A program made the translations under genes and the position numbers. The notes beneath the pieces are model-generated. The model searched no databases. It was not told where the DNA came from and was given only the letters and a program-made list of their open reading frames with translations. Source: Phytophthora hibernalis (taxonomy: Eukaryota; Oomycota; Peronosporomycetes; Peronosporales; Peronosporaceae). Taken from it: a stretch of 64,000 nucleotides of DNA. The stretch lies in contig JAAKBF010000107.1 of the NCBI GenBank assembly GCA_012656075.1, positions 62,001 to 126,000 on the forward strand. Direction: 5' to 3'. Below are positions 42,174-55,565 of this stretch, in pieces; position 1 is the first letter of the stretch; every line of letters begins with the position of its first letter.

Positions 42174-43520
42174 TTACTCGTGGTCGATGTCATTGATGTT
42201 TTCCATCAGGATCATTGGGTCACCAACTTCAGGAGGAGGGAGCATGTCGTTTATAAAGGCTTCGATAATTGATTTGCGTGTTGTGAGACCTTGTTGGTGA
42301 GATTCGATGCGCCTTCCAAATGCTTCCCAGTCTTGGCGAAGCTGATGATAGTCTGCAATCGACCCGTTCCCACCGTCCAGCGCGAGATGAGCAGAGTGCG
42401 TGATGTTGCTGATGTGCTGCTTGAGATGTGTGTCCGACGCCCGAAGCATCGGTACGATAAAGTCCGGAGGTGGTTGGGCAATTGCATCATCCACGTCGAG
42501 CGATCCAGATTTCGCGTGAGATGGTTTGCCCACATCTTCCATACTACCACCGCAGCTTGGAACGTTGAATCTTATTGTTGTTGTAGTTGGTTCACAATCG
42601 CTTGAAGAGAGCTTTCAGCTGTTGCCCCGGCGCGATCGGTTTCCGCTGGAAGAATGCAAGTCGACTTGAATGTATCATAGTCCCGCTGTCTAGTAATGGC
42701 AACGCCATACTCGTACACTAGCAATGTCACGGTTTCTCCTTTCACCACCGTAAGCCAAGCGTTCCATTGGCTTTTTGATTTCGTGTTGTCTACGATGTGT
42801 AGCTTGGATTTGAACTGTATGAACCGGATCCAATCCTTCTTCATCGGTTCAGCCATAGACCACACGCTGTCGGTCTTAACAGCGCGGCCCAATATGTGAG
42901 GCCTGAAGCGTGTCCAAAGCTTGCGTAGGATATCCGTGATGGACGATCCGTTCACAGCAACATCATCGAGGGTATCGACAGACGCGTCTCGCTGGCCAAT
43001 TGTAGATTTGACGATCGGTCGAACTACAAGTTGGAAAAGGCTTGGGTTGCCTTGCGAAGTCACCTCCCCTCTGACTCACTGTCTTCTCCTTAATTTGGGA
43101 ATTCTCGGCCGGCACAGGCGATCTTCGTTGAGGCGGAGTGCGCTCAGGGATCATTGACACTTGCACTCGCGTCGTAAGTCCTGGTCTGTTGGCCGTGCAG
43201 ACCCATGAACCGAAAATTCAGCCTCCAGGTGCGGTGACCGTCTTGCTGGTAGTGTCGCTGCGGGCGTTGCTGGCGACTGTGCCAGCCGTGGCGACCGTCT
43301 TGTTGGTAGTGTCGCTGCGGGCGTTGCTGGCGACGGCGCCAGTCGTGGCGATCTTCTTGCCGTAGCATGGCGGGCATGGTACGGTGAAGCACGGTGTTGA
43401 CTTCGCATGTGAAGATCTTCTGGAGCGAATCTCATCGGGTCTCGACGTGTGTGACGAGGGCTGTGTTCTCCATGGTGGCTGCAAGTTGCCGTCTGCAACA
43501 GACGGAGTCAAACTGACCAA
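42174..43520 (-). CDS. Hypothetical protein in two or more frames, possibly transposon-linked
   Basis: Minus-strand frames 43520-43218 (with a 19-residue repeat ending ASNARSDTT), 43063-42572 (including KKDWIRFIQFKSKLHIVD and QWNAWLTVVKGETVTLLV) and 42542-42174 (GSLDVDDAIAQPPPDFIVP; MLPPPEVGDPMILMENINDI) run in order and could be one gene. The last two join if the CAACAACAA run near 42572 is off by two bases. No domain recognised. An oomycete-specific protein or transposon accessory ORF is possible. No good start is identified. Confidence 0.4.
43231..43344. repeat. 57-bp tandem repeat, two copies
   Basis: GTCTTGCTGGTAGTGTCGCT onward repeats after 57 bases with few changes (units from 43231 and 43288). 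It is in frame on the minus strand, giving two 19-residue repeats, so it preserves coding potential. Confidence 0.7.
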
Positions 43521-46500
43521 AGTAATTTTGTATGACGTTTTATGGGTTGGGCGATTCGGGTGCGGTTTAACAGGGTCGATTCAAACGGCCCGGTTTGGAA
43601 AATTAGAGTAGAACTCACAATACTAAGTACTGTTTCAGGAATTAGCTTTTGAGATAACAGAAGTCTGCTGACTAAAAACAAACGAGTAGATTTATAATGA
43701 TGATTTGAAAACTGTATCAAAGCAGTACCTACTTTTAGTGTACTCAATATACTGACGGGGAAATGTAACGTTGCGGCGCCCTTGGTGAGTCGAAGCGGCT
43801 CCGCTAGCACCTTGATGATACGGCCCTAAGTGTGCCGTACACCAGCGCTGATACGAGGACGCGTCAGCTCAGTACCACTTGATACCCTGCGGCGCACTGC
43901 CATTTGGCCGTGGTACACGCGCATGTTGGTAGTGGCGGCGGCTTCGTTTAGTCATTGTGTCTCGTCCATGATTACCAGGTCACAGAATATGAGGTTCACG
44001 TGGAAGCATCAAAGATATCGATATCAGGGCGGGGTATGACCAGGGAGCCTTCAACGTGCGCAACCGAACACATTTTTTCAGGTGACTGTAGGGACGTACG
44101 TTGAACTTCTACACCGTGCGTCCATCCTGGCCGTAATCCGAACGGTATAAACATGACCTAAAATACCTCGGTCAGGCAGCTATAGGCATCAAAAATTGTA
44201 AAGCAATGTACCTTTGGGTAAGTCGGCAATTATTTCTTCTCGATGATGCCGGCTTGCTCCCCGCTCACAAAAACGACCAGTGGAACTTGACACAATCATC
44301 GCAAATAGTGCAAACAGTAGTTAATCTGGTAGAATGCTTCTGCTGGGCGGATATAACAATCGATTGGCCCATTTCCGAAAATTGTTAGCCTGGTGGTGCG
44401 TCAAAGTAAATGCCAGTTTCGTCGAAGGTCAATACTTCGTTGCACTATTACCGCTATTATTGGCCTTAAAAACTTATCTCGAACAGTTACTAAGTCTTCG
44501 AGTTTTTCTTTATAAAAAGCAAAACAGCACCACACAATCAGTCAGTTACACATCCATTCTATATACTTTAGTAAACTTTTTACCTTGAAACCACGCGGAG
44601 TACGCTTCACGAAGCCGTGTTGCAATACGAAACAGCGTAGCAGGCCCAACGAAGATTCGTATGCCGTAGATGTGTCCTTTTTCTTGGTGTGGTCCTCTAG
44701 CCATATCGAGTGCTCATCACAAACGTAGGAAGACATGATCGCGACGGTAAGTGTCCGGCCCTCACGCCGAGTGTCTTTCATTGATGTGATGAGTTTCACC
44801 TTAAATGGTACTGTCTCAGCGCCTCCAGGCGCTCATGAAAGCATGTTCTCGCTGCTTCTGAACGCAAATAGGTCCTCATTGTTTTTCGACATGTATTAAG
44901 CGTCTACCGCAGCATTTTTGCAACCTTCCAGCTTTGCGCTGACTGAGACCTTCTGTTGCTTTAAGATCATGTCGTTTCTGCTTCATATAGTAATGCATCC
45001 GACGTTGTGTTGCCTGGAAAAATACCTAGTCAACGATGCTCGCAATGACAGACTCCTCTTCTCGCTAGCGAGCTGAACAAGGTGAACCCAACGCTGAGTC
45101 GACGTTTGGGCTCTGAGGTCATATTCAAATGTCCAATGCTTTTGTCCTTTGTAAACACCTACAGTACCAATACTGTCAAGGAAATGCACAATTATATATG
45201 TATCTACGGAGGTGCTGCATCAAAAGTTGTTATTACATACGTTCTCCTGATACATACGGTAACATGCAACTATGTTATTACAACACTTCTGTATATGGCA
45301 ACCAGGGGGCTTCCCGATTGGCAAACTCCGTCACTAATTCAGGTTGGCGAACCCAATTGCGGCTTGAGTCAAAAGGCTTTTAGGGAAATTGTTTCGGGCG
45401 TGGATCCCCGAAGGGTATGCATATTGGTTGTGTTTAGCCCGTCGCATTTATGCTACGTCCGTACCTCCGTTGATGCATCATTTATGGAGGTGACTGTTGT
45501 ACATCCACCTTCATGGTGCGTCTTAAACTTAAATCACAGTTTGGGCTGCATCAAGGCTCTCGAGCGCACCCTCGTAGATGCAGCATTTTCTATATCAAGA
45601 ACAGGACAGTAACAGCCTCCGCACTTCTAATATCGTTTTAATTTCAATATTCTTAACTGCCGTGCATCTTAAATTTGACGCGCATTCTCGTTTACTTGCA
45701 CGAAACTGAAAAATGTACACGATCTATTTACAAAACCTGTTTGGCAACTACTCTCAATCGATCAAACTTGATATTTGTCATGATATTATAACAAAAAACT
45801 ACCACCCAAAACGGAATTTGAATTTTGGCCGCAAATTCATACACTGAGCACAATTTTTGGTGAGCAGTATCATACTCAGCCAGACCAAACCGCGGTCCTG
45901 CATGCTGCATTTAGCCTGGCATAATTTTCACGAACGCGTTTGTTCGATCCGCCAGCACAAGCATGGAGGGTCTTGTTCTCCTCGGTATTGACGCCGTGTT
46001 CGTCAGCTACCCTCAAGACAACTACAAAGGCACGATATCCACAGTCTAAAATACGTCTGGCCCCCAAACACTATCCAGTCACCATATGTATGTGCCCCTT
46101 GTCGTCGAAATTATTTCTCGGCCGAATCATGCCCGCGTTGGTGCCCGACTTAGGTATGCCCGTAACCAACAACCGAAAGTTGGTGTGATGGCGTACGCTG
46201 ATGCCTAATAGACGCACAACGGTTCGTTAAACCTACACAGCTCTCCGAAGTGAAGGTCGTCGAATCAAAAAGCACGACGCTATCTATGGAGACCGACGCC
46301 CCAACCATCCGCGAGGACTAAGTGAGGACACGACATGGTGGCTCACTCATTCAAGTAGAACAGGGGATACATGCACATGTTAGCGACGGGTTTAACCAAG
46401 TCCCACATCGTGGGTTCATGGGGTCATAACTGCATGATATGAAGCAGATGGTGGCCAGTATTTTTTACCTTTCGCACCACGGCAGATGATGACAGCTCTG

Positions 46501-48879
46501 AAACATACGTATAGATTTAGCCCGCGATCCGCTCCCTGATTACCGCAACAACAACAACAAAAAACGCTGTATAACCATTCTTAAACCAAGCAATAATGGA
46601 AGATTAAAATTTTACAGCAATCCGCAATATTCTAAACAATATTACGGTTAACATTTACAAAATATCATATTTTAAGGGCCTATTGCAAAATTAAAAAAAT
46701 TATGTGCACCGGACGATTACTTGTTTCGGTTCAAGTCAGTCTCTCGGCGTGATCAAAATGTAGAATCAACCACGAATGAAAGAAACAATCATAGGGTCAA
46801 TCTCTCAGACACCAATCAAGCTGGTCAATCCCTGACGAGAAAAACAGAAATGCATGCCCATACGATCATTGCAACCGCACATATCGCGTATGGTTAAATC
46901 CTCGGATTTGACGTTGTCCTATTCGCCGTAATGGGGTGTTTAATGTCTCTGGACAATCCAAACATGCCTGAACACCATTTCAGCCCGTGTATCAGAGCCG
47001 ACCGAATGTCTTATGATCACCATTTTTCGACTGAAATCGGCAACGGCCCCCCATTTTGTTTTGTAATTCTCATTTTTAAACGCTTCTCACTACCACCATT
47101 GTCTGCTGTCGTCCCGGGCTGTCTACCGCTGCCTCCAACGTCTGGAGTTGTGTGCTGCAGCCATTGTCATCTGGGGAGGCTGTTGCTATTGTGGGGACCG
47201 CGCTATTGATTCTGTAGTATCCCGTGTCGCAGTTTTCGTCGATCTGACGTCGATTTTTAGGCAAACATCGTCCCATCCTTGCCCAGTACATCAAGGGATC
47301 ACTATATTACTTGTTTCTAGTTTAGGGGTCATATGATTAAACTTGCTCGTAGAGATTTCACTATCGAAAGAAGCCTTTGTGAAGCATTTGAGATTACTGC
47401 TGAAGTGTGTGATGGTGTGCTTAGAGATCGGCGAGTTAGACTACCCTCACTGTCGAAACAATCCACGTTCCCATTACCGCCAAGTTGACGACTGTTAGCG
47501 GCGCCATATCTTGGATCGTGGCATCCTGCATTCTGTTGCGCCTCTACAAGAGCTTCTGGACAAGCCGTTCGCCTGGATTTTCCATCGTTCGAGGTGGCTC
47601 AAGATCGATCAACTCAGAGCATCGTCGAGACATATTACGACAAATATTATGTTGTCATGCTTTGTTGGTTGACGCCTTCATGCACGTTCACTCGGGGATT
47701 TCTGGGGTCAAAACGGATGCCAAAGCGGATATGGAAGCGCGGCAAATTTCCGTTTTTATCGAGAATTTGTTAAATCTTCTGAGGAAATCTAGCGTATGCA
47801 AGACCATGGTTTAGAACACAGAAAAACGTTTGCTTACACTGCTACATACGTTTTGATGGGGTTGATCGAGCCGCAAACGTGGCGGAGGCTGTTGTATTGT
47901 GTGAACACTTCCTCACTCTTTTGTACTAATTGAACCGTCTGACATCACATCGGTATAAGTGTATAGCTGGTTAGCTACATCAATTACAGTAGGTAGCGGT
48001 AAAAAAGGAAAACCTTATTTTTCTGGAACCTTATAAATATAAGTTCTAACAGGACCTTAGTTGAAGTACTGAGCTTTCGCCTCAAAGTGATTTGGCACGC
48101 ACTCAAGGCATAAATTCAATTCTGCCACCCATAATCCAAACGGCCATCACAAACCCACCACAAAATGCACTGTGTGTGCCCGACCAAGAACCCCATATAC
48201 CGGTGTGTGGACAAGATGGGCTTTGTCTCCCCCCAACTGCGTCCGCTTAACGAAGGTCAAGCTCCAAGTCTGCCACCGACACGCTCTGTTCCCCGACTGG
48301 GGCCATAGGAAGCTCAGCGTCTGGACACACTCCGAGTTCGGCCTCGCCAACCCCATCGATCCTCATCATATCGAAGCTTCTCAGGTAGGAGGCGACACTG
48401 CACGCGACGCTCCCTGACTTCCATGGAAGCAGGAAAGCGCCGTCGGCGGAGAGGGTCCTGCTAGATACGTTTTTGGTGAAGACGGTGTTGAAGTTCGAGT
48501 CGCGCAGAGCTTCTTTGTCTGGCGGGGTACTAAGGTGGCAGGTACGGGACTAGGCTGGCTTCCTTAATATCCCGCTGTCAAGGCAGCCCAAGTTTACATA
48601 GAACGGCTGGTAGCACCACTAAATGACCCGATATGGGCTCAAGAATCGGCGGGGTTACGGCGAGATTGGGTTCGTCGACATCGACCGAAATTGTCCCCTT
48701 CCATCCAGATGATGGTTTCAACATGGATGAGGCGGTCTTTTCTTTAAACAAACTCTGAAGTACTCTATCACACTGAAGGAGGCACCGTTCCTCGAGCAAA
48801 AGTAGGACAGACTGACCATGGTCGTGGCCACCAACAGCTATGGTACTGAGAAGTTTCCCTTATTTTCTTGGGGAGGGCC
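43521..48879. other. 5.3 kb of AT-rich DNA with no recognised gene
   Basis: Only short, unrelated frames. The longest (plus 45082-45612, 176 codons) has no convincing domain, and minus 44799-44542 (ending FVLQHGFVKRTPRGFKVKSL) has a weak resemblance to the DNA-binding head of a pogo-type transposase, not firm enough to call. Likely old, decayed repeat DNA. Confidence 0.35.
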
Positions 48880-50560
48880 AAACAGTCAAGGTGGCTGAAC
48901 GAAAAACCAGCAGCTACCGTGTATGACGGTACGGCAAAAGGCTGGATGTCTGTAAGATGTGCATCTATCAGGGCTGGCCTTTGTCGCCGTATCTGTTCTA
49001 GTCGGCATCATGCCGTTTGTGTACGCGCTGCAGGCGCTGGTTCGGCGTACCCGTGACCACTGACAGGAAGGTGTCCGTGACACGCTGACGACATGAAGAC
49101 GTACAGCGGCTCAGCAGACGGCATCTGCCGAGCACATGCAGTCGTTGTGCGGTTCCTGAACTGGTCCACCATGAATGCCACCGCGTCCAGGTGCAGACGG
49201 ATGCTCACGGCCACTTGCGCGAGAATAAGGTGGAGCTCACTCTGGATGGCGAGGTAATCACATCACTGAAATTGAGCGAGGGCTACATGTACCTCGGTGT
49301 AGGCGATGGATTCAACCACGCGCAGCACTGAGCCTCAATGAGTCCTGTACTGCAAGAAATGAAGTGGATGATGGCTGGAAGTTTTGCTCACCCCTCGATC
49401 CATGGCGGAAGATTAAGGCGCTGACAACCTCCGTCTACCCCAATGCTGACTACTTGCTGCATCATGTACGCGCGTACAACACGCAGCTCGAGTGCGTAGA
49501 CGCTGCACTGACGCGCCGCCTGCGCCACCTGCTGAGGTTAACCAACCGCGATGTTTCACGCGCCGGTGAACAAGGGTGGTCTCAGCTTCGTGTCGCTTGT
49601 GGCCCTTCGCGCCGTCCTGCAAGTCAGCCACGCCTGGCAGATGCTGCACTCACCGGACATGCTCACCCGAGCTATCGTACAAGAACGGTGTGACTGGTCA
49701 CCGAAAAGCGCTTCATACTCAGAACAACGAGCTGGACGCGTCACCGTATGCGCGCCAGAAGCGCAAGTCAGGCGTCATCGGGTCGCTGTGGGTGGATGTG
49801 AAGAACCACCTCACAACCCGCGACCTCAAGCTCACGACGGAGAATTTGTGCACGGAGAGAGGTAGGTATGTTTATATGCTGCTCCCGATCAAGGTCCCAC
49901 ATCGCCCGTAGCCACTGACGCAGAGACATCACACGCCAGCTTCGGCAGCACATGAAGCTGGCGGAGCTCGAGCGCTGGAAAATACTCAGCACGCAGAGTA
50001 GTGTGATGCGCGCTATATGTGGAGTAGGCAGTCCTTTATTTCACGCGGGGGTGGACGCAGCGACGCCGATTTCCACATCGCTGTCGAAGCGCGGGTTGAC
50101 TTGGTGCCGACACGCTCGGTGTTTTGGCGTTGGAACGAGCGTGTAGACAAGACGTGGCTCCACCCATGTTGCCTCCGTGACGAGACGCTACCCCACGTAC
50201 TACAGCACTGCCCTGGCAACGCCCGGGCAATTGACGGTCACCACGATCATGTCCTCGCCGTGGTCAACACGGCGATGGACCCAGCTGTGCCCAAGCAGAG
50301 CAACCAGCTGACGGCACGCTCCGCCCCAACATTCAGCTCTCTGACGCTGCCACGCGGACAGCATACATAAGTGACCTGGAAATTGGGTATGAGTCGCAGC
50401 AGGCAGAGGAAGTCGCCTCCGGCAACATGCGCGCGGAGAAGGTGGCCACATACCAACGCGCCAAGATGTATCTAGAGGTTGGGTTGACGTGTGCATGTAC
50501 CAGCGTTGTACTACCGTCGAATATCATAGTGCTAACAGAGCGGGTACATAACCCGGTTCG
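48880..50560 (+). mobile_element. R2-type LINE, RT to restriction-like endonuclease (copy c, longest)
   Basis: In order: RT block with KMCIYQGWPLSPYLF (48955-48999), MPFVYALQALVRRT (frame 2), HADDMKTYSGSADG (49081 on; the YADD motif has Tyr to His), YMYLGVGDGFNHAQH; thumb / C-terminal region with KIKALTTSVYPNADYLLHHV, RRLRHLLRL, FHAPVNKGGLSFVSLVALRA and AWQMLHSPDM; then RDETLPHVLQHCPGNARAID, the zinc-finger-like stretch of this class; and endonuclease remnants YISDLEIGYES and KVATYQRAKMYLE. Many frame changes and the HADD change make it inactive. It matches copies at 29.6 and 33.5 kb. The 5' end (N-terminal fingers) is missing. Confidence 0.7.
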
Positions 50561-51282
50561 AGTCACTTTGAAATGTGACTTGAGGGCTTATGGCTTACCT
50601 TTTGCTTTGCAATTGGAACCGCTTACCTCATGTTAACAATCCAAATTGGGCGGCCCTGTGCTACTCGGTTTCAGTGATTGCATCACCTACAAGGACGTGA
50701 TTCATACTATATTAGGTTAATTGCACGCAATATTGTCTGTAATTTCTTTATTTAGGATATGAATTACGGCACTTGCGGTCCTTCAATGCTTATGATGTCA
50801 GTGGAAGTTCCAACCATACGTGTAAAAAAAGACAGGGATATAAGAAGAAAAAACCTGACCCCTTATCCCTTTACAACCAATAAAACGGTTAATTGACTGA
50901 GCTGAATAAGCTTAGTGGCATTGAGCTAACACTCACCCGCGGTCGCCAAAGGTAGTGACCAAGACAAGTGTGGAGGGTTGTCGCTTCAGTACCAAAGAAA
51001 ACTCGATGCCGTCTCTCCAAAGGCATTGAGAGGCGACCCTAAAGACCGAGTCGTGCTTTAAAGGGAAGTGCAGGAGGTGAGGACGGAAAGAAGGAAAGGT
51101 TGGCTAGGAAGCTTGGCTATATGAGGCATTTACCGTCGCTTGGTTTTGAAGTGAGGTGCATTAATGTCAATTAGAATCCTAACGCCACATAATACCTGAA
51201 CTTGTTCGACGCCAGTGCTGCAGTCGGCAAGGTTGAGAACAGCTTCGTGCTCCGCACAGGGCGCTGTCCTCACTCCCTATCG
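50561..51282. other. Spacer between two tail-to-tail LINE copies
   Basis: AT-rich at first, then mixed. No gene recognised. It should contain the 3' untranslated ends of both converging LINEs. Confidence 0.35.
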
Positions 51283-54200
51283 TTACACCGTACCTTCCGC
51301 AGCCTCTAACGAGGCCTGCTTTTCATGCACGGATATCCACAGTGCTACATCCTCCTGTATTTGATCAGTGATGCTTGCCCATTTCTTCACTGGGAAGTGC
51401 CCAGCTGATGCCCTCCATTCCACAGACCGTTCCGTGTCCCGTACCATCCTGGCGAACCCAAGTGATGTTCGATTGCTGTCCGGTGGGACTGCGTCCAGCT
51501 GATCACCGTCGCAGCGTCCGCAGTGCGTCTCGCTTTCCAGAACGAGTCGCGGAGATGTGCCGCTCTCGGTGGCTGCCTCCGAGTATTTTGTTGCATGACA
51601 TGTTGGTTGTTCCGACCACATGTACTGGTTCCCATGCGTGCTTCACACATTCGCGTAGTCCTCGTAGCATACCGATATTCGCCGCTTTCTGCGTCGCCAC
51701 TGTGCCGGCTTCGTAGTAGGTACTGCTAATGTACTGGGTCTCGAAAGTATCAAACCTCGTATGCACACGCACAATAACTCTTCCAATAGTTCCTTTCACC
51801 GGTGTGCCTCGAGCGGCGCCACCCACAAAGACCACGTAACAGCACCCACGATGTGGCATCGTCGTGTGCTGCCCCTGTCAGTCTGACCCTAGCACTAGGT
51901 AGAGCGTGCTGCTAATGTGCTTCAGCAAGGCGCGATCCGCCGTCTACTCGATGTCCTTGGTAATGTCCCTATGGACCGTCCGTAGTCTTGCAACTAGTCC
52001 TTCAACATGGTACGCTGCGGAAATGTCATTGAGGGGTCGAAATAAGCGACCCCACCGCCAAACCGCGTGGAGGTATAAAGCCGCGCAGAGACTCCAGCAG
52101 ATCGCCGTCATTCGGTCAACCGCATCGCCAATCAGTGCCACTTGATCATCCGGATATTGTGTGCTCACGTGGCCAAATATCCTCAGGATCCCAGTGGGGA
52201 CCCCGGTTAATGTGAGTCAGAAGATAGCAGACTCGTAGCTGGGGAGACGCAGTCCTGCAGAGTGTCACCGTTCCACAAGAACCGTCCTCAGCTTGGCAGC
52301 CGCAGGGCACGCCCAGAAGACATGCAGTAAGTCCACTCGCCCTACCCGTGTGGACTCTTCGTGCGGGCAGTCCAATCCTGCTGATATGGGATTGTATAAT
52401 GACGCCGCGTGGTGCTTAATCCGGAGGAGAAGCTGTTCTCCCCAAGAATTGAGTCCCACGACGCGTCAAACTCGTTTCCATGCGATCTGGTCAAGCCCTG
52501 CGGCCATTGTGGCACTGAGCTTCCCCACTTGTTCTGTCGCGCCCGTTGGTACCCCAGTCCCTTGTTAGTTCGGCTTTTGCTGAACAGTGTTTTGTATGTT
52601 TTACGGGGTCTTCCATCTTCGATCACCCACCCATAGGCACACCAGCCGAGATATTCTCGAGTAGGGATGCACCGCCGTTATAGTTGAGTCTCTGCCTACA
52701 TCAAGTTGCGTGACCGCGATCAACTCTCGATGGGTTCGAACCTTCGCAAGTGCCGCGCGGTCGCGAGACACCGAGTCCGCTCTCTCCAACCGACGATCAG
52801 CTCCGACGCAGAGTGCCAGCTGCGCGTGTGCCACTGGTTTGGTTGCATACTGAATTGGTCCGGAGTGAACCCCGGGCTGGGGAAGTTGCGGGAAGTTCAG
52901 CAGGAGCAATAGCATCAAGTACTCCATCTGTCTGGTGACAGTCTTGATGACCTTGTTTACGAGGACCGAAACTACCATCCCGCCAGCTCGGAGCCATCTC
53001 CAGTGGAGGATATCCATCATCAGAGTGCCTTTGCGGCACAGTGTTTGCAGCTTAGTTCGAATGTTAACCACCGCTCTAGTTTCCGCATATAGCTTTAGGT
53101 CCACCAGCGCCATGTACGGCAGCCATTCACAGCAGAATGTGCCACTTCCGCCGCTGAGTATCTGCGACTTAGAGGACCTTGCAATGGCTGGGTATCCAGT
53201 GTCAGCCTCTTGCCAAGCCATCGTGTCCCCATCGGTCCTCGGAATAGCGTCGTGCAATAGAGTGCCACGACCATTGCAGTCTGATGTGCTGAGGGTGTCA
53301 CACCCCAAACTTATTGCAGGCGGTGATGCCCGTATCCCAAACGGTGGGTTTCAGCCGCTTGTTGTGCTCCGTGGGCTCCGTGTGTCGTGGAGTCACGTAC
53401 ACTTGTGTCGCTACTCCGTAGGCTTGGCAGCCGGTTAGTACGTCCTCCACAATCTGCGCGAGTGGATCCGCCTCCACCGCCCAGACGTTCACTGTCACCG
53501 CCACCAGCGCGAGCAATTCAACCTTAAGGTTTGGGACGGCTAGGCCGCCCTGATGTCGCAGCAATGTCGCCGCATTGCTATTCAGCCAGGCTCTACCTCC
53601 CTCATCGCAGTCAGTAAAGCGGTCTTGCCAGACGTAGTTTGGGATCATCTTTTGGAACGTCTGGATCATGGCCTTCGAAGGCCAGTAGTGCTGGCCAATG
53701 TATAACAGCTTGGGAGTCACGATCGCCATGGTGATTAGGCTGCGTTGGGTGTCTTCCTCGTTGCCAGCGCCAGCCGTGCCACAAGTTGCGTCCGTGCAAC
53801 TTGCGAAGTGCAGTCCGGATCCGGAACGCTGCCCACCTGGACCCTAAGTAGCACGAAAAATAGGTTACCGCCTATAATTTGAGCGGTGGTGGAAGCAGTC
53901 CCATCTTTACAATCGCCTCCGGGTTGGGTGCTATTACTAGCGTCTTCTCTTCGTTCGGCGTGAGTCCCGAAGTCATCGTGAAGATGCGGGTGATGGTCAT
54001 AACGTTCACTACTTCTGATATGGTCCTCACGCAGCTTGCTGTGTCGTCGGCGTACCGTCTAACCTTCAGTTGCACCGACCCGGCCGTGATTTTCAGCACA
54101 ATGCCGGAAATTCCTCTATTCGTCTGTACAGAGCCGCCAACTCCAGAATGAACAGGATGGGCGCCAGCGGGCAGCTCTACCGGATCCAGCACGTAATCGT

Positions 54201-55060
54201 CACCCACCACGAGCGGTAGCCGTTCGCGAAGAATCTAACTCGCGTTCCGTCGTGCAACCCACGCATCGCGTTCAGATAGTCTTCCGGGAATCCCAACCAA
54301 AGAAGGACTTCGTACAGAATGTCGCGGTCAACAGAATCGTTAGCCTTGCAGAAGTCGAGTAGGAGCGCCAGTGCAGCTTCCATAACCGGATCCGTCGTGG
54401 TGGCCGTGAATAAATTCACCGTTGCGTGAATTGTGCGGAATGGTACAAAACCGTTCTGGTTTCGGTGGATAATCAGATGCAGCTTCGGGCTCGTCCTCGT
54501 GGCCAGTATCCTCGTCAGGATTTTGTAGTCCGAGTCCAGCAAGGCCAGAGGTCTGAAGTTGAGAGGATTCGCGAGTCCCCCTTCTTGAGGCAGAAGATAT
54601 CCGCTTCCAAGAATGTAGCCGGAAAGACGCCGTGCGGGTATCACACATTGTATGGATGCGTTAGGATTGGAGTAAGTAACTCGGCAAAATCGCGGTACCA
54701 CTCGTTCCCCAACCGGTCCGGCCCGCAGGCCTTCCCCGCCTTCGTTTGTCTGATCGCTGCTGCAACTTCCGCGTCGGTGAATGGGGCGGAGATGTCCTTC
54801 AGCACCTCCTGGTACTGCCTAGCGTCACCAAGTCACTGTAAGACCCTCGTCCGTGCTGCCGGAGTGGAGGCTGCCTGTTGGAAGATTGGTGTCCAAGCGT
54901 CCGCGAGGGTATCTGGCTTCTCGTGTAACACCCTCCCACACCCAAACGGGAAGCACCTTGTCCCAGGGGAATTCCAGCGAACTCCTCATTCTGCAATCTG
55001 CGCACGAGCGAACACCCGCCGAGGACCCACGACGCCCACCTAGCCCCAGCCCAAGACCAA
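51283..55060 (-). mobile_element. LINE with reverse transcriptase, zinc finger and RNase H, minus strand
   Basis: Read from about 55060 leftward: VLHEKPDTLADAWTPIFQQA, then RT blocks TDAEVAAAIRQTKAGKACGP, NFRPLALLDSDYKILTRILA, HRNQNGFVPFRTIHATVN, LLLDFCKANDSVDRDILYEV, the active-site RRYADDTASCVRTI (about 54040, YADD intact) and LTPNEEKTLVIAP; thumb region with MIPNYVWQ (about 53640); a zf-RVT-like stretch DCPHEESTRVGRVDLLHVFW (about 52340); then RNase H with YVVFVGGAARGTPV, WEPVHVVGTT and a terminal MADRLAN-like motif. In this RNase H the first Asp (FDGG) and the third (GDS) look lost. Many frame breaks. The endonuclease expected at the N-terminus is not seen. The clade is of the I/R1/Tad kind with RNase H; exact clade not determined. 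Confidence 0.75.
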
Positions 55061-55565
55061 TGCCACTGCAATGCCCAAGCGCGCCGACCCCAAGACGAGA
55101 GGAGGCGAAGCCCAAGCGAAGAAGCCGCATCGGCCTCGAAAGCTTCCAAGAAGCCCGTCGGCAAGGAAAAGTCTGCTGCGACCAGGTCCCTGTCCGGCAG
55201 GAAGCGCACCGAGGTCACCCTGCCCTGCCATTACGAAGACGGAAGTACTTCAGTTACCCCATTTGGACGGATCAGATTAGACAGGGATTCAATATGCAGA
55301 TAGTTAGCAGTAGTGAAAAACCACAACAGTGTTCTTAATATAAATCAGTTTAGCTCTAACCCGGAAGTTGCAAGTCAATTGGTACTCGGTACCATATTAG
55401 ACAGGAAGGCCAGTCCTTTGCAAAGCTTACAGCAGGAACGCCAGGCGTCTGTTGTGGTTATTGCGTTAATGCTTCCTATAAAGCTAAGGTGCGTGTGACC
55501 CCGTCACAGCTTCCAACAAATTCGAGGAGCATTGCAGTTTCATCCGATATCCTCAGCAACATTCG
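55061..55565. other. Spacer with a Lys/Ser-rich coding trace
   Basis: Between the LINE and the PiggyBac-like element. A plus-strand frame near 55100-55290 (SKKPVGKEKSAATRSLSGRK, then TEVTLPCHYEDG) looks protein-like and may be the N-terminal end of another retroelement. No family recognised. Confidence 0.3.

Noticed and set aside
45082..45612. 176-codon plus-strand frame as a gene
   Set aside because: Composition and content look random in AT-rich DNA, with no domain or conserved neighbour.
50550..50590. tRNA-like T-loop (GGTTCGAGTC)
   Set aside because: Flanking bases do not form a T-arm stem, and no acceptor, D or anticodon arm can be built upstream.
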